A stretch of 64,000 nt of DNA from Paraburkholderia caffeinilytica (GCF_003368325.1 NZ_CP031467.1:4278001-4342000); one strand, 5' to 3'; positions 17,039 through 26,277 are shown, counted from the first letter of the stretch. Numbers and translations: made by a program. The notes: a model not told the origin generated them from the sequence alone.

Positions 17039-17773
17039 ATGAGCAACTTCGGGGTCGGGCTGTTTCTTGTTGGCGTGCTCACCGGATTGATTGGTGTTGG
17101 AGGTTTTTTCGATACTCGAAAAGTCGATCGGCGCTTCAAGACGGGTTACAAAAATAATGAACCAGATAACAGGAATTTTGGGCGTGCGGGCAAGCGTATT
17201 CTGTACGGTATAGGGGTTTGTATTGTAGCGTCGGCCATTATCAGCTTAAGCTCGCCTTCTGAACGCACATTGCCCACCACGCAGGTGGACAACGTTGCCT
17301 CGCAGCCCGAAGTGGTCGCTGCCTCACAGGCAGAAGTGTCGAATCCGGTTGTCGCTCTTGACCCTCAGCAAGCGGGGCAGAAGTCTGACAGCGGAGTTGC
17401 ACTCGGTTCGAACGAGCGAGTGGTCGCGCCCGAAAGTGTCGCCCCGGCTCTCGCTTCGGAGTTGGTCCCGGTTGCACAAGTACAAGATGCTTCGCTGCAA
17501 TCTGGCCAGGAAAGCGCCAGCTGCACCGAGGACGGGACGTTTTTTGGTGCCAACATCTGCAAAAGTGCAACTCTCGCGGCGGCCTACGACCGTGAACTGA
17601 AGGAGTATGAGGCGGCGCAGGGCCGTATTGGTGGGAAAGACATCGGAGTGCGCATTGAACAGCAGAACTGGCTCGACCAAGTCACCAAAAGCTGTTCGGA
17701 CATGACGTGCCTGACCGAGGCGTTTGATGCACGGACAGCTAATCTTCACTCTCGGTACCGAAAAGACGGCTAG
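17039..17773 (+). CDS. Membrane protein with C-terminal LprI-like Cys domain
   Basis: This protein has 244 residues. Two hydrophobic segments lie near residues 5-23 and 53-70, joined by a basic loop, followed by a Ser/Val/Gln-rich linker. The C-terminal 75 residues hold CTEDGTFFGANICKSATLAAAYDREL and WLDQVTKSCSDMTCL, with a Cys pattern like the LprI/DUF1311 domain, which is thought to inhibit lysozyme in some bacteria. The domain should lie in the periplasm. The gene starts at ATG 17039 with only a weak ribosome site (GAGT). It lies 126 bases after the YidD-like gene. Function is unproven; the LprI assignment rests on Cys spacing. Confidence 0.6.
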   Translation: MSNFGVGLFLVGVLTGLIGVGGFFDTRKVDRRFKTGYKNNEPDNRNFGRAGKRILYGIGVCIVASAIISLSSPSERTLPTTQVDNVASQPEVVAASQAEVSNPVVALDPQQAGQKSDSGVALGSNERVVAPESVAPALASELVPVAQVQDASLQSGQESASCTEDGTFFGANICKSATLAAAYDRELKEYEAAQGRIGGKDIGVRIEQQNWLDQVTKSCSDMTCLTEAFDARTANLHSRYRKDG

Positions 17774-18051
17774 ACCTTTATGTCTTGGCGCCGAACGTCG
17801 CGACGTGACGAATTGTCCGATTGCCACAAAGCTCTCTAGGGCTAAGCCATCGAAGGCGCTACCGCAGGCCTTGGTGGAGTCTGCGTCAGCAGAACATCAG
17901 GAAATCGTAGTGCCAGGAGTGACAGCCGATACATCCAGTAGCATCACGGCTGAGCGGGTATGTGAAGTGCGGAGGCTACAGCCGGTACGCACTCTCTCAA
18001 CCATCAATCCAAGAACGCCCGCGACAAAGTGAGCGTTCTTGTCAGCATTAA
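17774..18051. other. Intergenic stretch without recognised gene
   Basis: An open frame of about 100 codons begins inside the end of the LprI-like gene and runs to 18032, but its composition and lack of a ribosome site argue against a gene. Nothing else was recognised. Confidence 0.4.
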
Positions 18052-18258
18052 TCACTGATGGCGAAACTGACCATGCCTGTCGCTGGCTTTCATATTACGT
18101 TCGCGGTGAATGTTAATTTTCCGCCCCTTCGATTTTGCCCAAGCTATTGCGTCAGCCTGCCTGTCACATGTATGCAAAATAGTTGAAGTTTTATCTTCTT
18201 CTACTGCATGGTATTCACCATTAACAGCCTTGACCCTAACAATATCAACTTCAAGCAT
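18052..18258 (-). CDS. Small DUF2188-like protein
   Basis: This is a 68-residue protein starting MLEVDIVRVKAVNGEYHAVE and continuing CDRQADAIAWAKSKGRKINIHR. The pattern of a strand, a short loop, a helix with QADAIAWAKS and a final strand ending in HR resembles DUF2188, a small family that binds no known ligand. The ATG at 18258 has a strong GGAGG six bases upstream, which supports real translation. The basic tail (MKASDRHGQFRHQ) is unusual for the family. Another minus-strand frame of 85 codons ends at 18285, just upstream, and might be co-transcribed, but it overlaps the PP2C remnant. Confidence 0.55.
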   Translation of the reverse strand: MLEVDIVRVKAVNGEYHAVEEDKTSTILHTCDRQADAIAWAKSKGRKINIHRERNMKASDRHGQFRHQ

Positions 18259-18305
18259 GGTAATGCCTCCAATTTGAAAGGTCTCTAACAAATAGTCGAG
18301 CGCAC

Positions 18306-19280
18306 ATGACACGCGCCGGATGGAGTTGCGGTCGAATCGGCATATTTCAAGAGAAACATTTTTCGAAACAGGTTTTCGGCAGCCCTGACGGTTTTCATGA
18401 CGAATTCTCGCTTCGTTTCTTCATCCATTCGGCCGCTTTTTTGCGCATCGATCGACGCCAACGTATGCGGAGGGAGGGCAGGGAAGTCGAGCGGCGCGAC
18501 AGTCGCGAACCGGCTTCCGAAGAGTTTTTTTGCGCGGCACACGTCATCGTCCGAGTTCAGATCTTTGATCTGGGCGCCATCCGGCGAGATCGCGTCGAAG
18601 TCAAAGACGGATTGCTGGACTTCGGACTGCCCGTAGCGAGTTCCAAGGTGAAGACGAGTGCGGGGGTTCTACCCGTGACTGATGCCGCGGGACGAGAGTG
18701 GGGTGTGGTGTTGTGCTTTCATGCAGGGCACCCCGAACGGGTCTGTCGGCGGGCGGTTGGTCTTTCGTCGGCCACGCCGTGCTCGGCGCCACATTATGCC
18801 GATAAGTGCCTAGCGAGATTGCGCCGCAAGAGCCGTGGAATGAAGTGCGATGTTGATGCATTCGCGTGCACGCTTATGTTCGTCGCGCACAAATCCGGAC
18901 GATACCTCGCGGGCCATCTTGGCGACGGCATGATTGCCATGGATGATGGTGTTGGAGAGGTGATTACTTTGTCGCATCCGGATAACGGCGAGTACGCAAA
19001 CACGACATTTGTGACAGAGCCCGACGCGGTTCAGAGGCTGCGAATCTACGCGGGAGAATGCGCGGCGTCGGCTTTCGCGGTAATGAGTGATGGCACTGCA
19101 GAAAGCCTCTACCTGCGCGCGACTGGTCAGCCAGCTAGGTTGGCGCTCAGTAAGCGGTTTCACTGGACCCGAACGTTTCCGAGATCCAAAACGGAAGGCA
19201 TTCTGGCGCAGAACCTGGAACAGGCGTTTGCTGGAAAAACGACGGACGACTGTTCCATCGGACTGATGGTCATCGCCTGA
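18306..19280 (+). pseudogene. PP2C-type phosphatase remnant with scrambled N-terminus
   Basis: The last 170 codons (from about 18770) match PP2C_2 phosphatases: DVDAFACTLMFVAHKSGRY, GHLGDGMIAM, LSHPDNGEYANTTFVT, MSDGTAESL and TTDDCSIGL. The first part of a normal PP2C, with the QDA and DGAGS metal-binding blocks, is missing. Bases 18306-18700 encode nothing phosphatase-like in any frame I read, and no ribosome site precedes the ATG at 18306. A functional enzyme is unlikely. It is related to the intact PP2C at 13.9-14.7 kb but clearly divergent from it, so it is not a recent duplicate. A rearrangement or deletion near 18600-18760 is inferred. Confidence 0.6.
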
Positions 19281-20375
19281 GCGCGCCCAGCGCAACATCC
19301 TAATGCGTCGATTTGCTGGTGGAAATGATTAAGGCCGAATCTGGGTGGCCCGGCGAGGTGCCTGCACTAGGCTATTTCGTCGGCTCCCCAGCCGTCCAGC
19401 ACTGTTCGGTACGTCGTCTCGTCGTCTGGTTCGCCGGCCAAGGCGCGGAACATATGAATGACTTGCTGTGCGTGTCCAGGGCGCAGTCCGCAAATCGCCT
19501 GAGCGGACCCTGCATATGTGGCTTGGCAGCCAGTGCTGTACGCGCCCGGCGATCGCTGCACGCTTCTGGTTGGGGCGGCCGGAGTTGCAACTCTGGCTTT
19601 TGAAGGCTCTACCCAGATCAAATTGGATGGTGTCCGACGGTACCGACGACGGTACGCCGACAAGAATCGTTTTGAGACGCCCCGCGTTCGTGACATTTCA
19701 ACGAAAGCGCGTGTTGATGCTCCAATGCACTTTATCGAAAGCCAATAACTGCCGACTGGATTTCTCGGTATCGCGGACGGTATCGTCGCTGCCCGACTTG
19801 GCGGAAACGCCACTCCACAAGAGCTTCGCCCGCGCGATTGACGATCGAGTGGGTATCGTTGGTCAGGATATCTCCAAACTCAATAGTCGCGGCGCATGGA
19901 GGCCAACGCGCGGTATTGGCTCATCAGAACCAACATCTTGCAGCTATCGGGCTACCGGGTGCCAAGCTGACGGATTGTCTCAGGAGACCCTTTGGAAGCC
20001 AGCCACGTGGCACGATCTCAAAAAACCACTTCCCAAGGACTGGCAGGCGGACGTCGGCGAAAGCCGGCACTCTATATAAATAGTGTCCAGGGTATGTCCG
20101 TTGCCGGGGGCGGGAATCCGGACCTAACACTTCGATGGGTTGCGGGTAACATAAGAGGCGCGATGCCTTCGGGTTAGCTGGCGCGACCATATTTCCGTTG
20201 CCAAGCCGCGACATTTGCGGCAGAATCTCGGATCGTTGTATTTTTCGTTGTATCCGCTGGATCGAATTGTGCGGGCGCCTTACCCCATAAGGCTTCGCTG
20301 GGTGTTTTCGAACCCCTCAGCACCACCAGTTTCAGAGTCGGCTAAGTGCTTCGGCGCAGCGCAATTGCAGTATAA
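19281..20375. other. Gene-poor right end of the island
   Basis: No gene is recognised. Several frames of 80-200 codons are open on both strands (for example 19367-19813 minus and 19468-20079 plus), but none shows a family motif and none has a good ribosome site. The 3' part contains TTCGAACCCCTCAGCACC at 20307-20324 followed by ACCA, which resembles a degenerate tRNA 3' end about 47 bases before tRNA-Asp and may mark the island boundary. No integrase gene is visible. Confidence 0.4.
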
Positions 20376-20452
20376 GGAGTGGTAGTTCAGTCGGTTAGAA
20401 TACCGGCCTGTCACGCCGGGGGTCGCGGGTTCGAGTCCCGTCCACTCCGCCA
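20376..20452 (+). tRNA. tRNA-Asp (GTC)
   Basis: A complete cloverleaf is present. The acceptor stem GGAGTGG pairs with CCACTCC, followed by discriminator G and an encoded CCA. The D-arm contains AGTCGGTTAGAAT. The anticodon arm CCGGC-CTGTCAC-GCCGG gives anticodon GTC, and the T-arm contains GGTTCGAGTCCC. It lies on the core side of the island boundary, with its 3' end facing ppiD, so the island is on its 5' side and did not integrate into its 3' end in the usual way. Confidence 0.97.
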
Positions 20453-20462
20453 GTATCCACGA

Positions 20463-20489
20463 AAGGCGAACTCCGGTTCGCCTTTTTTA
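20463..20489 (+). terminator. Rho-independent terminator after tRNA-Asp
   Basis: AAGGCGAAC and GTTCGCCTT form a nine-base-pair stem with a four-base loop, followed by a T-run. It lies 11 bases after the tRNA and 51 bases before ppiD. Confidence 0.85.
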
Positions 20490-20539
20490 TTGCCCGCTGT
20501 TGTAAGATCGGGCGTTCTGTTTTTGGCACTCCCTCACGC

Positions 20540-22477
20540 ATGCTCGATTTTTTCCGCAATCACAAACGCCTGATGATGTTCATGCTCATCCTCGTCATTG
20601 TGCCGGGGTTGGGTTTTGTGGGTATCCAGGGCTTCCGCGGCTTCTTTGACGAAAGTGCAAACGTCGCCAGCGTCAACGGTCACAAGATTACTCGCGCAGA
20701 GTATGACGACGCGATGCGTCAGCAACTCGACCGTGCCCGGCAAATGCTCGGCGCGCAGTTCGACATGAAGTCGTTCGACACGCCGGAGCGCCGTCGCGAA
20801 ATGCTCGACGGTCTGATCGAGCAGCGTGTGCTGGCCGACGAAACACAACGCCTGCATCTGACCGCATCTGACGACGCCGTGCGCCGCGTGTTGCTGAACG
20901 ATCCGGTGATCTCGTCGCTGAAGAATCCGGACGGCTCGATCGACGTGGACCGCTACAAGCAGTTGCTCGCGATGCAGGGCATGACGCCCGATCAATACGA
21001 CGAACGTGTGCGCTACAGCATTGCCACGCAGCAGTTGCCTGCGAGCATTCAAGGCAGCGCCTTCACGTCGAAGACCCTCGCGCAGCATCTCACCGAGCTT
21101 GCCGAACAGCAACGCGAAGTGCAGGGTATCGCGTTCCATTCGCGCGACTATGCAGCGAAGTTGCAGCCCACGGATGCGCAACTTCAGGGGTATTACGACG
21201 CGCATCGCAACGACTTCGCCACGCCGGCCACGGCAACGATCCAGTACCTTGTGATGTCGCCGGCAACGCTGTCCGCCGCCGTGCAGCCGAGCGATGCCGA
21301 TCTGAAAAAGTACTACGACGACAACATCGCGCATTACCGCACGGACGGCCAGGTGCGCGCGAGTCACATCCTGATTGCCGCGCCGAAAGATGCGAGCGCG
21401 GCTGACAAGGCCAAGGCGAAGCAGAAGGCCGAAGAGCTGCTCGCTCAGGTCAAGGCGCATCCGGACCAGTTCGCGCAGATTGCGCAGCAGAATTCGCAGG
21501 ATCCGGGTTCGGCGTCGAAGGGCGGTGATCTGGGTTACTTCGGTCGCGGCATGATCGCTGGCGGCCAGGCGTTCGACGACGCCGTGTTCGGTCTCAAGAA
21601 AGACGAAGTCAGCGGCATTGTGCAGACCGACTTCGGCTATCACATCGTCAAGGTCACGGACGTGAAGCCGACAGTCACCAAGCCGTTCGACGAAGTGAAA
21701 GATCAGATCGCAAAAGACCTGAAAACCCAGCTGGCGAGCAAGGCGTTCAGCGACGACTCGGAAGGCTTCACATCGCTGGTCTACGAGAAGGCGAAGAGCC
21801 TGCAGCCTGCTGCCGACAAGTACAAGCTGCAACTGCAAACGGCCACGGTCACGCCGCAGCCGGATCCGAAGCTGCCGCCTGGCAGCCCGCTGGGCAACGC
21901 GAAGTTCCTGGTTGCCGTGTTCGCAAACGACGCGGTCACCGCGCGCAACAACACGCAAGCAATCGACGTCGGCGGTAACACGCTGATCGCCGCGCACGTG
22001 ACCGACTACAAGGCGGCGGCTGTGCCGGCGCTGGACGCCGTCAAGGACGCAGTGCGTCAGAAAGTGATCGCGGTTCAGTCGAACGAGGCAGCTCACAAGG
22101 AAGGTATCGCGAAGCTGGCGGAGTTCGACAAGTCGAAGGCCACGACGGGCTTCTCATCGCCGCTGAAGGTTTCGCGCAACGACGCGCAAGGCGTGCCGCC
22201 GGCTGCCTTGAGTGCAATCTACAAGGCAGACGCGCAAAAATTACCCGCGTACGTGGGCGTGGATCTCGGCGACGACGGCTATGCGATCTACCGCGTGAAC
22301 GCGGTCGTTGCAAGCGCCCCGATCGATCCGCAGCGTCTGGCTGCCGCGCAGCAGCAGATTGCACAGGTCGATGCGCAATCCGAGGCTCAGGGTTATGTCG
22401 AAGCGTTGCGTGCCCGTTCAAAGGTGAAGTTCTACGGTTCGCTCGACAGCAGCAATGCGCAGGCGAGCGGCGAATAA
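20540..22477 (+). CDS. ppiD: Periplasmic peptidyl-prolyl isomerase/chaperone PpiD
   Basis: This protein has 645 residues, the usual length. One N-terminal membrane anchor (about residues 12-34, LMMFMLILVIVPGLGFVGI) tethers a SurA-like N-terminal domain (NGHKITRAEYDDAMRQQLD). A parvulin domain follows at about 272-365, with RASHILIAAPKD, GGDLGYFGRGMI and TDFGYHIVKVTDV. PpiD sits at the SecYEG translocon and helps newly exported outer-membrane and periplasmic proteins fold. The start at ATG 20540 begins directly at the typical MLDFFRNHKR. The gene follows tRNA-Asp as in other Burkholderiaceae, and a bidirectional terminator lies after it. Confidence 0.97.
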   Translation: MLDFFRNHKRLMMFMLILVIVPGLGFVGIQGFRGFFDESANVASVNGHKITRAEYDDAMRQQLDRARQMLGAQFDMKSFDTPERRREMLDGLIEQRVLADETQRLHLTASDDAVRRVLLNDPVISSLKNPDGSIDVDRYKQLLAMQGMTPDQYDERVRYSIATQQLPASIQGSAFTSKTLAQHLTELAEQQREVQGIAFHSRDYAAKLQPTDAQLQGYYDAHRNDFATPATATIQYLVMSPATLSAAVQPSDADLKKYYDDNIAHYRTDGQVRASHILIAAPKDASAADKAKAKQKAEELLAQVKAHPDQFAQIAQQNSQDPGSASKGGDLGYFGRGMIAGGQAFDDAVFGLKKDEVSGIVQTDFGYHIVKVTDVKPTVTKPFDEVKDQIAKDLKTQLASKAFSDDSEGFTSLVYEKAKSLQPAADKYKLQLQTATVTPQPDPKLPPGSPLGNAKFLVAVFANDAVTARNNTQAIDVGGNTLIAAHVTDYKAAAVPALDAVKDAVRQKVIAVQSNEAAHKEGIAKLAEFDKSKATTGFSSPLKVSRNDAQGVPPAALSAIYKADAQKLPAYVGVDLGDDGYAIYRVNAVVASAPIDPQRLAAAQQQIAQVDAQSEAQGYVEALRARSKVKFYGSLDSSNAQASGE

Positions 22478-22518
22478 GCGCCGGCGCGAGCGCGCCGGCA
22501 AGTAAAGCGCGCAGCCAC

Positions 22519-22550
22519 GAAAAAGCCCCGCAGAATTGCGGGGCTTTTTC
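22519..22550. terminator. Bidirectional terminator between ppiD and lipoprotein gene
   Basis: A 14-base-pair stem (GAAAAAGCCCCGCA with its complement) and a four-base loop have an A-run on one side and a T-run on the other. It can end transcripts from ppiD and from the minus-strand lipoprotein gene. Confidence 0.9.
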
Positions 22551-22618
22551 ATTTGACACATGCCAACGCGTCAGACGGTTTTCTGCCTGGGCGCGCGGCT
22601 TGTTACGCCTTCAGCCGC

Positions 22619-22960
22619 CTAGAGGCAAGCGCTGATCGAGCTGGTGGCATCGCTGCCCGCGGCGCCACTGGCGCGGAAGCCGACCCATGAACCCGGGCCG
22701 GTGTACGCGGGCCGTACCACGGCGGCTGCGCCAGCAGGCGGCTGTTGACCTGGCATATAGACATCCACTGCCTGATCGTTCGCCATGACGTCTTGCGACA
22801 CGACTTGCTGTTGCGAGCTGTCGGCCCACTTCTGCGCGATGCACGTCGCGACGGCCTTCGGCGGCTGCTGGCTTTGGCCCACGGATTGGACGCCTGCCGG
22901 CGGTTGAGCGGCGCATGCAGAAATTGCCACGGTCAAAGCGATTAACGGTAAATATTTCAC
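22619..22960 (-). CDS. Small putative lipoprotein
   Basis: This protein has 113 residues. It has a short signal peptide with a lipobox (LTVAISAC, Cys near residue 16), so it should be a lipoprotein of the cell envelope. The mature part contains two further Cys (TCIAQKW and the C-terminal SACL) and PGQQPPAGAAAVVRPAY. This layout is common among small Burkholderia lipoproteins of unknown function. The ATG at 22960 is preceded by GGAG six to nine bases upstream. No operon partner is evident. Confidence 0.75.
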   Translation of the reverse strand: MKYLPLIALTVAISACAAQPPAGVQSVGQSQQPPKAVATCIAQKWADSSQQQVVSQDVMANDQAVDVYMPGQQPPAGAAAVVRPAYTGPGSWVGFRASGAAGSDATSSISACL

Positions 22961-23076
22961 GTTAACTCCTCAGAAGACGCTCGGAATCGAGCCGGGTTGC
23001 GCGGGATTACGAAAGTCGGAGCGATCTTGCCGATCCGCGCTCCCCCATTACCGGAAACAAGTTGCTAGCGAGCTTT

Positions 23077-23772
23077 TCAGTGCGGCGAACTTGTGCGAAG
23101 GAGTGGCTTGACAGCCGGCCACACGTTGTTGAGTAGCACCGGCTGTGCCTGCTGCGTGGGATGGATCTGATCCGCCTGAAACATTTCCGGTTTGTCGGCG
23201 ATGCCGGCCAGCAGGAACGGCACCAGCGGCACGCGCAATTGCTTCGAGAGTTCACCGTACAGGCCGTGGAACTTTTGCGTGTAGTCGGGGCCGTAATTGG
23301 GAGGCACGTACATGCCGACCAGCACGACCTTCGCGTGGCCTTGCTGAGCCTGCTCGATGATCGTCCGCAGGTTGTCTTCGGTCGTGGCGAGCGGCACGCC
23401 GCGCAACGCATCGTTGGCGCCGAGCTCGACGATCACGATGCTCGGCTTGAGCCGCTGCAGGAGCGCCGGCAAGCGGGCCCGGCCACCGCTCGTGGTGTCG
23501 CCGCTGATGCTCGCATTGGCGACGCTATAATCGATTCGCTCATCGGTGAGGCGCTGGCGCATCAAGGCAACCCAGCCAGTGTCGCGGGGCAAGCCGTATT
23601 CGGCGGAGATGCTGTCGCCGAGCACGACGATCACCGGCTTGGCCTGTTCGGGCGGGTTGGCCGCATAGATCGGGAAGGGCAGCGAAAACAGGGTTGCGGC
23701 CAGCACGGCCGGGCCGAATGCGGTAGTCAGCGCCGTCGCTACGGCGCGCACTTTCAACCTACGCTTCACCAT
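23077..23772 (-). CDS. tesA: TesA/SGNH-type arylesterase (acyl-CoA thioesterase I family)
   Basis: This is a 231-residue SGNH hydrolase. A signal peptide (to about residue 38, ending PIYAA) sends it to the periplasm. Motifs are GDSISAEYG (nucleophile Ser), ANASISGDTTSGG, ELGANDALRG and DQIHPT (Asp and His of the catalytic triad). Family members hydrolyse acyl-CoA, lysophospholipid and aryl esters. The start at ATG 23772 lies within the start codon of the divergent ABC ATPase gene (CATG), so each promoter must lie inside the other gene. The pairing tesA with a YbbA-type ATPase is conserved from E. coli. Confidence 0.93.
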   Translation of the reverse strand: MVKRRLKVRAVATALTTAFGPAVLAATLFSLPFPIYAANPPEQAKPVIVVLGDSISAEYGLPRDTGWVALMRQRLTDERIDYSVANASISGDTTSGGRARLPALLQRLKPSIVIVELGANDALRGVPLATTEDNLRTIIEQAQQGHAKVVLVGMYVPPNYGPDYTQKFHGLYGELSKQLRVPLVPFLLAGIADKPEMFQADQIHPTQQAQPVLLNNVWPAVKPLLRTSSPH

Positions 23773-24457
23773 GCTAAACAAAACTGATCCAGTCATTGAA
23801 GTGCGGGGTTTGTGCAAGAAGGTTAAGGATGCAACGGGCGAACTGACGATTCTCGAGGACATCGATCTTGCTATCGATGCCGGCAGCAGCGTAGCGATCG
23901 TCGGCGCATCCGGGTCGGGCAAGTCTACGCTGCTTGGCTTGCTCGCAGGTTTGGACAGCGCGAGTTCGGGCTCGGTTCGGCTGCTCGGGCGCGAACTCAC
24001 CGAGCTGAACGAAGACGAGCGCGCCGCGTTGCGCAGCGGCGCGGTCGGTTTCGTGTTCCAGTCGTTTCAGTTGATGCCGCATTTGACGGCGCTCGAAAAC
24101 GTCACGCTCCCGCTCGAGCTGCAAGGCGGCATCGGCACGCGCGAGGCCGCGGCGCGCGCGCGCGGACTGCTGGAGCAGGTGGGACTGGCGAAGCGCACCG
24201 GGCATTATCCGAAGCTGCTGTCGGGCGGCGAACAGCAGCGGGTCGCTCTCGCGCGAGCTTTCGTCACCCATCCGGCGATCCTGTTCGCCGACGAGCCGAC
24301 CGGCAGTCTCGACGCAGCCACCGGCCACGCGGTGATCGATTTGATGTTCGAGATGAACCGCGCGAACGGCGCCACGTTGATCCTCGTCACGCACGACGTC
24401 GAGCTCGCGCGCCGCTGCGATACGACGGTGACGATCGAAGCGGGGCGGTTGGCTTGA
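23771..24457 (+). CDS. YbbA-type ABC transporter ATP-binding protein
   Basis: This protein has 228 residues. Walker A GASGSGKST lies near residue 47, the Q-loop region is FVFQSFQLMPHLTALENV, the ABC signature LSGGEQQRVALARA and Walker B ILFADEPTG, with a switch His in VTHDVE. These are MacB/LolD-type features, matching E. coli YbbA. No permease gene (YbbP-type) follows; the next gene is pgi on the other strand. Its partner must therefore be encoded elsewhere or be absent. The start overlaps that of tesA by two bases. Confidence 0.93.
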   Translation: MLNKTDPVIEVRGLCKKVKDATGELTILEDIDLAIDAGSSVAIVGASGSGKSTLLGLLAGLDSASSGSVRLLGRELTELNEDERAALRSGAVGFVFQSFQLMPHLTALENVTLPLELQGGIGTREAAARARGLLEQVGLAKRTGHYPKLLSGGEQQRVALARAFVTHPAILFADEPTGSLDAATGHAVIDLMFEMNRANGATLILVTHDVELARRCDTTVTIEAGRLA

Positions 24458-24502
24458 GCGAACCGTTCGCACGCAATCATCCGTGCGAAAGCTGCAAAAG
24501 CA

Positions 24503-24528
24503 AAGCGGGCCGCAAGGGCCCGCTTCTC
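24503..24528 (+). terminator. Terminator after ABC ATPase gene
   Basis: AAGCGGGC and GCCCGCTT form a GC-rich stem about 45 bases after the stop, followed by a T-rich stretch without a perfect T-run. A second hairpin (TTCGCACG/CGTGCGAA) lies just upstream at 24466-24489. Confidence 0.6.
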
Positions 24529-24549
24529 ATTTCGGCCAACGCGACCTAT

Positions 24550-24579
24550 GCAGCCAGGCTCAACGCAGCCAGGCTCAAC
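24550..24579. repeat. Exact 15-bp tandem duplication
   Basis: GCAGCCAGGCTCAAC occurs twice in direct succession (24550-24564 and 24565-24579), and a partial third copy follows. It is non-coding and lies between the terminator and the pgi stop codon. It looks like a replication-slippage repeat that could vary between strains. Confidence 0.8.
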
Positions 24580-24654
24580 GCAACCAACCAGGCACGGCTA
24601 AGCGCACGACTAAACGTTCAGCCCATACGGCGCGAACAGGCGCGCCACTCACGC

Positions 24655-26277
24655 TCAACGCTTCAACGCAGCGCGCGCCCGCGCGATCAACGCCGATGTC
24701 GACGAGTCGTGTTTCTTCTCATCGACGCTTGCCGACGTCAGATCCGCCTCGACCACCTTGCCGAGGATCTTGCCCAACTCGACGCCCCATTGATCGAACG
24801 GGTTGATGTTCCATACCGATGCTTGCACCAGTACCTTGTGCTCATACAGCGCGATCAATGCGCCAAGCGAACGCGCGGTAAGCGCGTCGACAAGCAGCGT
24901 CGTGGTCGGGCGGTTGCCCGGAAACACCAGGTGCGGCGCCAGTTCCGGCTTGTCCGCACCGGCAACCTTCTTCGCCTCTTCGAGCGTGCGGCCGAGCATC
25001 AGCGCTTCGCTTTGCGCGAAGCAGTTCGCCAGTAGCTTTGGATGATGGCTGACGAGCGGATGCTCCGGCGTCAACACAGCGATGAAGTCGATCGGCACGA
25101 TGGTCGGACCCTGGTGCAGCATCTGGAAAAACGCATGCTGACCGTTCGTGCCCGGTTCGCCCCAGGTCACGGCGGCGGTCGGATAGTCGACCATCACGCT
25201 ATCGAGGCGCGCGGACTTGCCATTGCTTTCCATTTCGAGCTGTTGCAGATACGACGACAGGAAATGCAGCGCTTCCGAATACGGCGCAACCAGATAGCTT
25301 TGCGAGCCGAAGAAGTTGCGATACCAGATGCCGATCATGCCGAGCAGCACCGGCAGATTCTTCTCGAGCGGTGCGTCGCGGAAATGCTGATCCATCTCGT
25401 TGGCGCCGGCCAGCAGTTCGCCGAACTGTTGCTGCCCGATCGCGATCATGATCGACAGACCGACCGCCGACCACAGCGAATAACGCCCGCCGACCCAGTC
25501 CCACATCTCGAACACGTTCTCTTTCGCGATGCCGAACCTGACCACCTCGGAAGGATTGGCCGACACGCCGACAAAGTGCTTCGCCAGCGCGCTCTCCGGG
25601 CAGCCTTTCTCGATGAACCAGTCGCGCAGCGAGCGCGCGTTGGTCATTGTTTCGAGCGTGGTGAAAGTCTTGGAGACGATGATCGCAAGCGTCTCTTCGG
25701 GATCGATCTGCTGCATCACGTTGTACAGATCCGCGCCGTCCACGTTCGACACGAAGTGCGTGGCGATCTCCGGCGCGGCCAGATGATGCAGCGCGTGAAC
25801 GACCATCTTCGGCCCGAGATCGGAGCCGCCGATGCCGATGTTCACGACATAGCGAATCCGCTTGCCGGTGTAGCCGGTCCACTCGCCGCTGCGGACCTTG
25901 TCGGCGAACGCGCCCATCTTCGCGCGCTCGGCCTGGATCTGCGCGTGAAACGGCGCCTTCGGATCGCTGGCGCGCAAGGCGGTGTGCAATGCGGCGCGGC
26001 CCTCGGTCGGGTTGACGATGTCGCCCGCGAACATGGCGTCGCGGCGTTTCTCGACGCCGGCTTCGCGTGCGAGTTGCACCAGCAGTTTCAGGGTTTCGTC
26101 GGTGATGCGATTCTTCGAGAAATCGGCCGCGAGACCGCCGCCCGCGAACGCAAAGCGCTCAGCACGGGTAGGGGCGGGATCGTTCTCGGGGGCGAACCAG
26201 TCGCGCATGTGCGCATCGCGAATCTTCTCGTAATGCGTTTGCAGCGAGGACCAGGAGGGGAGCGAGTTCTGCGTCAT
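24655..26277 (-). CDS. pgi: Glucose-6-phosphate isomerase
   Basis: This enzyme interconverts glucose 6-phosphate and fructose 6-phosphate in the cytoplasm. Its 540 residues match the family length. Diagnostic motifs are [51 protein letters not shown] (catalytic Glu region) and [10 protein letters not shown]. The start at ATG 26277 gives the expected N-terminus ([13 protein letters not shown]). It is flanked by non-coding DNA on both sides and is apparently a single-gene unit. Confidence 0.97.
   Translation of the reverse strand: MTQNSLPSWSSLQTHYEKIRDAHMRDWFAPENDPAPTRAERFAFAGGGLAADFSKNRITDETLKLLVQLAREAGVEKRRDAMFAGDIVNPTEGRAALHTALRASDPKAPFHAQIQAERAKMGAFADKVRSGEWTGYTGKRIRYVVNIGIGGSDLGPKMVVHALHHLAAPEIATHFVSNVDGADLYNVMQQIDPEETLAIIVSKTFTTLETMTNARSLRDWFIEKGCPESALAKHFVGVSANPSEVVRFGIAKENVFEMWDWVGGRYSLWSAVGLSIMIAIGQQQFGELLAGANEMDQHFRDAPLEKNLPVLLGMIGIWYRNFFGSQSYLVAPYSEALHFLSSYLQQLEMESNGKSARLDSVMVDYPTAAVTWGEPGTNGQHAFFQMLHQGPTIVPIDFIAVLTPEHPLVSHHPKLLANCFAQSEALMLGRTLEEAKKVAGADKPELAPHLVFPGNRPTTTLLVDALTARSLGALIALYEHKVLVQASVWNINPFDQWGVELGKILGKVVEADLTSASVDEKKHDSSTSALIARARAALKR

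Noticed and set aside
17724..18032. A 102-codon frame overlapping the end of the LprI-like gene
   Set aside because: It starts inside a better-supported gene, in another frame, without a ribosome site or motif.
19367..19813. A 148-codon minus-strand frame in the right island end
   Set aside because: No family motif, no ribosome site, and overlapping frames on the other strand are equally open. It cannot be supported as a gene.
20255..20329. A second tRNA gene just upstream of tRNA-Asp
   Set aside because: The 3' end looks tRNA-like, but the T-stem does not pair and no 5' acceptor strand is present. At most it is a remnant or attachment site.
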